Program-made: the position numbers and the translations under genes
Notes under the pieces: generated by a model
The model's input: only the letters and a program-made list of their open reading frames with translations
Told to the model about the DNA's origin: nothing
Databases searched by the model: none
Assembly: GCA_913775315.1 (NCBI GenBank)
Contig: CAJYIX010000037.1
Coordinates: forward strand, 1 to 64,000
Source of the DNA: an uncultured Sphingomonas sp.
GTDB taxonomy: Bacteria > Pseudomonadota > Alphaproteobacteria > Sphingomonadales > Sphingomonadaceae
DNA: 64,000 bases
Reading direction: 5' to 3'
Shown: in pieces, positions 56,372-62,088 of the stretch
Layout: every line of letters starts with the position of its first letter
How positions within the stretch are numbered: the stretch's first letter is position 1

Positions 56372-56515
56372 TTACTCCTTGCCCTTCTGGCCCGACGCCT
56401 TCTCGACGGCGCTGCCCGCCGACTTCAGGTCCTTGCCCGCACCGCCCACGGTGTTGCAGGCGCCGAGCGTCATCATCGCGGCTAGGCCGGCCATCGCGGC
56501 AATCTTCGTCTTCAT
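56372..56515 (-). CDS. Entericidin-family small lipoprotein
   Basis: A 47-residue protein: signal peptide MKTKIAAMAGLAAMMTLGAC with lipobox cysteine, then NTVGGAGKDLKSAGSAVEKA, the entericidin A/B signature. These envelope lipoproteins respond to stress and stationary phase. GAGGAG lies 7 nt before the ATG at 56515. It is the last gene of a leftward series of stress-type genes. Confidence 0.88.
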   Translation of the reverse strand: MKTKIAAMAGLAAMMTLGACNTVGGAGKDLKSAGSAVEKASGQKGKE

Positions 56516-56573
56516 CGATCGTCTCCTCTTCATGGGATCATTGCCCGCGGCCGGGCTGCGAGCGCCGGGGAAG

Positions 56574-56714
56574 CTATTTCTTCGGCTTGGCGTCGGCATC
56601 CGCCTTTTCGGCCTCGCCGCGGCGCACCGCGGCGTCGTCGCCGATCAGCTTGCCGATCGCGGCGCGCGCGGCGCCCTTTGCGGCCTTGGCCTCGTTCTTC
56701 GGCTTGTCGGTCAT
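56574..56714 (-). CDS. Very small CsbD-like protein
   Basis: A 46-residue charged protein: MTDKPKNEAKAAKGAARAAI at the start, then IGDDAAVRRGEAEKADADAK. The repeating pattern GKxxGD...GExEK resembles CsbD-family stress proteins. Its ATG overlaps the stop of the PAS-LuxR regulator gene (ATGA), with GGGAG 8 nt upstream, supporting real, coupled translation. The function is unknown. Confidence 0.7.
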   Translation of the reverse strand: MTDKPKNEAKAAKGAARAAIGKLIGDDAAVRRGEAEKADADAKPKK

Positions 56715-58222
56715 CCGCCATTCTCCCGTCGTTCGGCGATCAGCGCCTCGCCGTCGAAGCCACGCGTCCGCGCCCAGGCGGCGGCGGCGGTACGGCGATT
56801 GACGCCGATCTTGGAATAGATGCGTGCGACATGGTTGCGCACGGTGTTGCCCGAGACGCCGAGCGCCCGCGCGATGCTCTTGTCGTCGAGCCCGCGACAG
56901 ATTTGCGCCAGCACCTCACGCTCGCGCGGGGTCAGGTCGTCGATCCCCGCACCGTTCTCGTCGGGCTGCGGCGCGCGCAGCCGGGCGAGCTTGTCCATGA
57001 TCGACCGGCTGAACCAGCGCGTGTCCTTCATCACCGCCTCGATCGCCTCTACGAGCTCGATCTCGGTCGCCTTGCGCTGGGTGATGTCCTGGAACGCCCA
57101 GAGCACGCAGTCGTCGCCGCCGATCCGGATCGAGACGGTGGAGACGAGACAATCGATATGCCCGCCTTCGCGCGCAGCGATCCGCACCTCGTGGCCGCGC
57201 AGGTCGCGGCCGTCGGCGATCGCCTGTTCGACCTCGCGCCGCGTCCGCTCGTCGGCCCATAGACCTGCCTCGGCTAGCGAGCGGCCGATGATCGTCGGCT
57301 CCTCATGCCCGGTCAGGCCTGAGAAGCTCTCGTTGATCTCGCACAGGCGATGGCCGTCGCGCGCGCCGATCGCCATCGGCACCGGCGCCATCTGAAAGGT
57401 GCGCGTGAACCGCTCCTCGCTATGCCGCAGCGCCGCCTCTGCCGAGCGGCGCGGCTCGAGGTCGGCGAAGGTGAACAGCATGCACGGCTCGCCGCTCATC
57501 TCGATCGGCTGCCCCGCAACGATGACGAGCTTGGTGCCGCCGCCGGGCAGTTCGAGCTCGGCCTCCATCTGCGGGATCGTGCGCCCTTCGGCGAGGCGCG
57601 ACTTGGCAAGCTCCCGATCGGTCGCCTCGCGCAGCACGTCGATGTCGTAGACGGTGTGCGCCATCACCTGGTCGCGCGCGTGCCCGGTCATGTCGAGGAA
57701 ACCCTGGTTGACCTTGACGTAGCGAAGGTCCGCCAGCCGAGCGATGACCGCCGGCGCCGGATTCGCGTTGAACGACTGTTCGAAGCGATCCTCCGCCTCG
57801 AACCGCGCGGTCACGTCCTGGATGACGAGCACGACCATCGCCGGCTCGCCCTCGTCATCGTCGTTGAGAACGAGGCTGCGCACCTGATGCACCCAGCGCG
57901 GCGTGTCGTCCTCGTCGACCGACACCTCCACGACGACTTCGGAGAAGCGGTCGCCCGCGACGACGCGCTCGATCGGATAGTCGTCGGCGGCCAGCCGGTG
58001 GTTGTTGCGATAGCGCAGGCGAAACCGCTCGCGATACTCGTCGACCGTCCGGCCGAGTTCCTCCAGGCGCTCGACCCCGTGCATCGAAAGCGCGGCATCG
58101 TTCGCCCAAAGGAGCGTCTCGTCCGGGTCGATCAGGATCACGCCCTCGTCGAGCCCGGCGATGATCTGGCGCAGATGGCGCAGGTCGACGGACTCGCGAA
58201 GGGGCTTGAGCTGGCTCGCCAT
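56711..58222 (-). CDS. Triple-PAS LuxR-type response regulator
   Basis: A 503-residue regulator with three PAS domains (about residues 15-135, 145-260 and 270-390: LRQIIAGLDEGVILIDPDE, NPAPAVIARLADLRYVKVNQ, MAPVPMAIGARDGHRLCEIN) and a C-terminal LuxR/GerE helix-turn-helix (LTPREREVLAQICRGLDDKSIARALGVSGNTVRNHVARIYSKIG, around 435-485). No kinase domain or membrane segment, so it probably senses a cytoplasmic signal such as redox or light and binds DNA directly. It is flanked by CsbD genes, possible targets or partners. Confidence 0.9.
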   Translation of the reverse strand: MASQLKPLRESVDLRHLRQIIAGLDEGVILIDPDETLLWANDAALSMHGVERLEELGRTVDEYRERFRLRYRNNHRLAADDYPIERVVAGDRFSEVVVEVSVDEDDTPRWVHQVRSLVLNDDDEGEPAMVVLVIQDVTARFEAEDRFEQSFNANPAPAVIARLADLRYVKVNQGFLDMTGHARDQVMAHTVYDIDVLREATDRELAKSRLAEGRTIPQMEAELELPGGGTKLVIVAGQPIEMSGEPCMLFTFADLEPRRSAEAALRHSEERFTRTFQMAPVPMAIGARDGHRLCEINESFSGLTGHEEPTIIGRSLAEAGLWADERTRREVEQAIADGRDLRGHEVRIAAREGGHIDCLVSTVSIRIGGDDCVLWAFQDITQRKATEIELVEAIEAVMKDTRWFSRSIMDKLARLRAPQPDENGAGIDDLTPREREVLAQICRGLDDKSIARALGVSGNTVRNHVARIYSKIGVNRRTAAAAWARTRGFDGEALIAERRENGG

Positions 58223-58233
58223 GCGCGTCTCGC

Positions 58234-58701
58234 TCAGGCGCGGCGCCCGTGAATTAGCGCGCCGATCGCATAGCCGCCGGCCAGCGCCGCAATCACCGCC
58301 CAGACCGGCGCGTCGCCGCGTACCGCCGCCTTGGCATGCTTCGCACCGCGGCGAAGCTCCTTCTCAGCGCGCTTCGCCCCGTGGCGCAGCTCGTGCTCGG
58401 CATGCTTGGCACCGCGGCTCAGGTCGCGCTCTGCCTTGTCGGCCTCGTGGCCCAGATTCTTGCCCGAGCGGCCGACCAGATCGGCCGCACGGTCGCGCGC
58501 CCGCTCGATCAGCGAGGCGGTCACATCGGCAACGTCGCCCGCCGCCGATTGGGCGCGGCCGAGCAGGTTCTCGGCACCGCCGGCGACCTGATTCTTGACG
58601 CCGTTGGCCTGCATCTCGCGGTTACCGATCAGGTCGCCGACCGCCTCTTCGACCTTGCCGCCGGCATAGCGGACGTCGCCGCCCAATTCATGCTTGTTCA
58701 C
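58234..58701 (-). CDS. CsbD-family stress protein with membrane tail
   Basis: A 155-residue protein. The N-terminal CsbD repeat (GGDVRYAGGKVEEAVGDLIGNREMQANG) is followed by a long amphipathic helical region (residues ~45-125, with repeated GAKHAEHELRHGAKRAEKEL units) and a C-terminal transmembrane helix (VWAVIAALAGGYAIGALI). CsbD proteins are abundant in general stress responses. It lies 12 bp before the PAS-LuxR gene and 25 bp after the lipoprotein gene, probably one transcript from the EcfG-like promoter. Confidence 0.85.
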   Translation of the reverse strand: MNKHELGGDVRYAGGKVEEAVGDLIGNREMQANGVKNQVAGGAENLLGRAQSAAGDVADVTASLIERARDRAADLVGRSGKNLGHEADKAERDLSRGAKHAEHELRHGAKRAEKELRRGAKHAKAAVRGDAPVWAVIAALAGGYAIGALIHGRRA

Positions 58702-58726
58702 CGAAAATCTCCTGTCTGGCTCGGGA

Positions 58727-59050
58727 TCAGAGCACGACGCCGCAGGTCGCGGCCGCCTTGCCCACTTCGAGCGCCACCTTGGGATCCTTGATCTCGCCCG
58801 CCACGCGGATGAGGTCGCCGCCCGTCAGTTGACCGGGGTTCGGGTCGTCGCGGCGATAGGCCGCCGCCGCCTTGCCCAGTTGCTGGAGTTGGCCGAGCGA
58901 CAGCTCGCGCCCCAGCCGGTCGCCGACGCACTGCGACCGTGCCTGGTCGAGGCCGTAGCGCTGGAGCCCGTCGGAGATGCGCGTCGACGGCGCGGCGCAG
59001 GCGGCAAGTCCGCCCGCAGCGACGGCGATGATCGAAAGCGTCTTCTTCAT
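58727..59050 (-). CDS. Small lipoprotein of unknown function
   Basis: A 107-residue protein with signal peptide and lipobox (LAAC, Cys18). The mature part is helical (ISDGLQRYGLDQARSQCVGDRLG, LGQLQQLGKAAAAYRRDD) and ends in a second cysteine region (KAAATCGVVL); two cysteines may form a disulfide. Expressed from the EcfG-like promoter 50 nt upstream. Family not recognised. Confidence 0.75.
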   Translation of the reverse strand: MKKTLSIIAVAAGGLAACAAPSTRISDGLQRYGLDQARSQCVGDRLGRELSLGQLQQLGKAAAAYRRDDPNPGQLTGGDLIRVAGEIKDPKVALEVGKAAATCGVVL

Positions 59051-59099
59051 GCCCGTCTCCGCAACTCGAACGCACCAACAGCGGCGGGTTCGGGCGGAA

Positions 59100-59124
59100 A
59101 ACCTATGATAGGTTAGGGCGTTCC
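59100..59124 (-). promoter_or_regulatory. EcfG-type stress promoter (predicted)
   Basis: Minus-strand GGAAC (59124-59120), 16 nt, GGTT (59103-59100), located 50 nt before the ATG at 59050. Identical elements and spacing to the site at 11109-11133. It would drive the lipoprotein-CsbD-PAS/LuxR series under general stress. Confidence 0.5.
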
Positions 59125-59145
59125 TGGTATCTTTGCCCCTGACCC

Positions 59146-59310
59146 TTAGTGGTCATCTACCATGACCGATGCCGCGCGCTCGGCGTAAAGCGTCGCAAAC
59201 TGTTCATGCAGAACACGATTTCCCGCCTCGGCGCTGCGCGCCGCCAGATCGCGGTGATCCGCACTGCGGCGCAGGAAATAGTCGCGCTCTTCGCTGGCGG
59301 TGCGGCTCAT
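59146..59310 (-). CDS. Small hypothetical protein
   Basis: A 54-residue protein, MSRTASEERDYFLRRSADHR at the start, helical and highly charged, with HEQFATLYAERAA near the end. A GAGGA site lies 7 nt before the ATG at 59310, which favours this start over one nine codons upstream. The gene reads in the same direction as the stress cluster but has its own gap from it. No function known. Confidence 0.6.
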   Translation of the reverse strand: MSRTASEERDYFLRRSADHRDLAARSAEAGNRVLHEQFATLYAERAASVMVDDH

Positions 59311-59468
59311 CGGAACATCCTCGGTCTGAAGCCCCACGCATATCCGAGCGGTCCGGGGGGCGATATGGTGCGGACCGACCCCCCAACTAGTGCAAGCCCC
59401 GCGTCCGTTCGGGTGGCTTGACGCGCATCGCGGGCCATGCGCTTTGCAGCGAGACTGCGGAGATTTGT

Positions 59469-60362
59469 ATGAGCGGAAATCGATTGTACGGCTGCGTTGA
59501 GGCGGGGGGTACGAAGTTCGTCTGCTCGCTCGGCAATGACGACAGGCTGATCGGCGAGCGGGCGTGGATTGCGACCACGACGCCCGAGCAGACGCTGGCC
59601 GAGGTCCGTGCGTTCTTCGCCGCCGCCGCTGACCGGCACGGCCCGATCGAGGCCTATGGCATCGGCAGCTTCGGCCCGATCGACCGCGACCGCGCCTCCC
59701 CCGGCTGGGGCACTATCCTGAGGACGCCCAAGCCGCATTGGAGCGACGCCGCGCTGGTCGCCGGCATCGTCGGCGATGCAGGCGTGCCCACTGGCTTTGA
59801 CACCGACGTCGCCGCGGCGGCGATGGCGGAGGCGACGGTGGGCGCGATCGGCGGGATCGTCGTCTATGTGACGGTCGGCACCGGCATCGGCGGCGGGGTG
59901 GTCGCGGACGGCGTGCCGCTCGACGGCGAGCGCCATGCCGAAATGGGCCATTTCCGCGTGCCGCGCCATCCCGCCGACACCGGCTTTGCCGGACGCTGCC
60001 CCTATCATGGCGACTGCTTGGAGGGGATCGCGTCGGGTCCGGCGATCGTCGACCGCTGGGGCTGCTCGCTGTCCGACCTGCCTGAGGATCATGTGGGGCA
60101 CGAGATCGTCGCCCAGGCGCTCGCCCACCTGTCGATCACGCTGATCGCCACGCTGTCGCCGCGCCGCATCGCGCTGGGCGGCGGCGTGCTGCACACCCCC
60201 GGCCTGATCGACCGCATCCGCGCCGAGGCACGGCGGCTCAACAACGGCTATCTGCTGCCCGACGATATGATCGACACCGTGGTCGCCCCGACCGCGCTCG
60301 ACGGCGATGCCGGCCTGCTCGGCGCGCTGATGCTGGCGCGGCGGGCGGCGGAGATCGACTGA
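59469..60362 (+). CDS. ROK-family sugar kinase (fructokinase-like)
   Basis: A 297-residue kinase. It starts YGCVEAGGTKFVCSLG (phosphate-binding loop), has SFGPIDRD, FDTDVAAAAMAEA with the catalytic aspartate, YVTVGTGIGGG, and the ROK zinc motif GHFRVPRHPADTGFAGRCPYHGDCLEG. The ending includes RIALGGGVLHTPG. These features match bacterial fructokinase/mannokinase. Start at the ATG 59469. Single gene, next to the genomic-island junction. Confidence 0.9.
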   Translation: MSGNRLYGCVEAGGTKFVCSLGNDDRLIGERAWIATTTPEQTLAEVRAFFAAAADRHGPIEAYGIGSFGPIDRDRASPGWGTILRTPKPHWSDAALVAGIVGDAGVPTGFDTDVAAAAMAEATVGAIGGIVVYVTVGTGIGGGVVADGVPLDGERHAEMGHFRVPRHPADTGFAGRCPYHGDCLEGIASGPAIVDRWGCSLSDLPEDHVGHEIVAQALAHLSITLIATLSPRRIALGGGVLHTPGLIDRIRAEARRLNNGYLLPDDMIDTVVAPTALDGDAGLLGALMLARRAAEID

Positions 60363-60416
60363 TCACCCCGGCGAGGACCCTTTCCTACAGACCGCCGGGG
60401 CGGGCTTCATGGGGTG

Positions 60417-60683
60417 ATGGCCGATCGGACGATTCGTGTGGTGCTCGATTTCGAGCGCAAGTGTCAGCACGCGGAAATCCGGTGCCGCGCCTGCCAGCGA
60501 ACCGTCATTTTGCCGCCGAAGATGGTCGCCAGCGTCTATGGCGCGACGACGCACGTGCGAGACGCCGAGCGACGCTCTCGCTGCCGGGGATGCGGCGGAC
60601 GCGGCGCGACGATCCGCGGCGTGTTTCGCGACTATCACGGCTCAAACATCGCAAGAAACGATGGTAGCGGAGGAGGGACTTGA
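60417..60683 (+). CDS. Small protein with two CxxC pairs; C-terminus runs into the tRNA scar
   Basis: An 88-residue basic protein (MADRTIRVVLDFERKCQHAE start) with CRAC and CRGC pairs that could bind zinc. Its last residues, from about 83 on, are encoded by the antisense of the tRNA-Met fragment, and its TGA stop (60681-60683) lies in the T-arm. This tail would be the same before the island entered because it is displaced host sequence. An alternative GTG start is one codon upstream. Weak ribosome site; moderately confident as a gene. Confidence 0.5.
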   Translation: MADRTIRVVLDFERKCQHAEIRCRACQRTVILPPKMVASVYGATTHVRDAERRSRCRGCGGRGATIRGVFRDYHGSNIARNDGSGGGT

Positions 60684-60709
60684 ACCCCCGACACGCGGAT
60701 TATGATTCC
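60662..60709 (-). other. 3' fragment of elongator tRNA-Met(CAU): attachment scar of a genomic island
   Basis: Read on the minus strand from 60709 to 60662: GGAATCATAATCC (anticodon loop with CAT), GCGTGTC, T-arm GGGGG-TTCAAGT-CCCTC, acceptor CTCCGCT-A and CCA. The D-arm, the 5' acceptor strand and part of the 5' anticodon stem are missing; base 60710 already breaks the stem. Integrases commonly use the anticodon-loop to 3' end of tRNA genes, leaving such a displaced half at the far end of the island. Confidence 0.8.
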
Positions 60710-60742
60710 CAATTAAGCTTTTGAGAAAGCCGCCCTTTGCCT

Positions 60743-60761
60743 CCAAATCCGCGAGATTTGG
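60743..60761. repeat. Inverted repeat at the island edge
   Basis: CCAAATC (60743-60749), CGCGA, GATTTGG (60755-60761), ending 3 nt before the ATG of the winged-helix gene. It could be that protein's operator, or a recombinase/excisionase arm site, since it is only 34 bp from the tRNA scar. Confidence 0.5.
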
Positions 60762-60764
60762 GCC

Positions 60765-61556
60765 ATGCAATTTCAACAGGTTACAAGCGATTTTCCAACC
60801 AACAACGCAGGCGAAACTGAGCCAGCGCGACCCTGTGACGTGCGTGCGCTCAGCCGGACCATCGTAAACCGCCTTGTCGGCAGGGACCCGCATTTCCGAG
60901 GACGAATTAATCGATCAAGCTACGATGTCGACGATCGACGTGCGCGGGTTGCGCGACGCTACGGAGATGGGTCGAAAAGCGGGACCGGTCGCTGGATACG
61001 GGCCTACTTGCGCGCAGCGCGCGAGTTCGACGTGCATTGCAGGCGAGAGAGCGGGCGATCGCCGCTCGGCGCGTCAGGTTTGCAGGTGCTAGAGGCGATT
61101 TTATTGAACCACTGGCATGACTTCCGCTCCGGTCATATCGATCCGGCGCTCTCGCAGCTGGAAGCTGCCACCGGCTATGCACGCACGACGATCGTGGCGA
61201 TCCTAAAAAGACTCAAGCAGCACGGGTTCATCGATTGGGTTCGTCGAACGCAGAACCTCCATCGTGCCGGCAAGGCTGGCCCTCAACGCTGCCAGGTCAA
61301 CAACCTCTATTTCATCGATCTGCAGCGCCTGCCCAGCGCCGTCTCTTCGCGCTTCCAGCAGCTCTTACGTGCCGTTCTAGGGAAAGCTGAGCAGCCAACA
61401 CTCACGCCAGCCACTTCATCGACAGGTGCCTGGAGCTTTACGCAGACAAAAAACGCAGACCTCAACCGGGCTCTTGCTTCTGTCGAGGCAGCACTAGCGA
61501 GGAATGAGCGCGAGTTGCATTTCCATACCGTCTCCGGGGATCAGAATAAGATTTGA
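60765..61556 (+). CDS. Winged-helix (HTH) protein, replication-initiator-like
   Basis: A 263-residue basic protein. The central part, about residues 105-165 (SPLGASGLQVLEAILLNHWHDFRSGHID, LSQLEAATGYARTTIVAILKRLKQHGFIDWVRRTQ), is a winged-helix DNA-binding domain like those in plasmid/phage replication or regulatory proteins found in sphingomonad accessory DNA. The N-terminal region is Arg-rich. The ATG at 60765 has no clear ribosome site and lies next to an inverted repeat. No catalytic motif; not an integrase. Family name not certain. Confidence 0.6.
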   Translation: MQFQQVTSDFPTNNAGETEPARPCDVRALSRTIVNRLVGRDPHFRGRINRSSYDVDDRRARVARRYGDGSKSGTGRWIRAYLRAAREFDVHCRRESGRSPLGASGLQVLEAILLNHWHDFRSGHIDPALSQLEAATGYARTTIVAILKRLKQHGFIDWVRRTQNLHRAGKAGPQRCQVNNLYFIDLQRLPSAVSSRFQQLLRAVLGKAEQPTLTPATSSTGAWSFTQTKNADLNRALASVEAALARNERELHFHTVSGDQNKI

Positions 61557-62088
61557 TGATGAACGCCTTCGGCGTGCTCACCTCGATTGCCCCTACAGAT
61601 CTAATGGGAACGCCCTCCCCCACGACAGCGCTCGCGGAGAGGCTGCGATCGGGTGGCTGCGCCGCCCGCTGCTCGGCGTAGGGGTGAGCAGGAACCGTGC
61701 CGCGTAATTCGCTCCTCCGCTCTCGCCCAGTTGCGGCCGCTTGCAAGAGCTTCCTAGCGCTCCAATCCCGATTATTAGTTCATCTCTGACAAAGGGCGAA
61801 GATGGCGCCGGTCCAGCCAGCGCAACTCGGCGCGCGCACGGTTCAATATCACGGAGGACGGCACTCCCCATGCTGGGTTGGCGCAGCGCTCCTTTTCGGG
61901 CTCGGCCTGCGTGATTTCAGCGGGCCTCCAGGTCTCGGATTCCTACGCGCTCCGAATAGCAGGTCGATTCGGGCCTAGCACGTTGCTTGCCATCGGCTAT
62001 CGGCGAAAAAGCTGTCGTAGCGGTTGCCCGCGCGCGCCGGGCCGGTAAGTCTTTGCTACTTCTCGATCGCTGCTGGCTGGTTTAGCTT
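61557..62088. other. Gene-poor island stretch
   Basis: About 530 bp with no supported gene. Reading frames of 67-94 codons occur on both strands but have no ribosome sites or recognisable sequence. It presumably carries the promoter of the NTPase gene; TTTAGCTTATG (62081-62091) leads into its ATG without a Shine-Dalgarno. Confidence 0.4.

Noticed and set aside
60710-60764. Possibility that tRNA-Met is intact with an intron like tRNA-Leu
   Set aside because: No D-arm or 5' acceptor strand can be found on the minus strand within the next several hundred bases, and the break is not after a U paired for group I splicing; the island-scar explanation fits better.
61593-61871. 92-codon minus-strand frame in the island
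   Set aside because: No ribosome site, no family likeness and competing frames on both strands.
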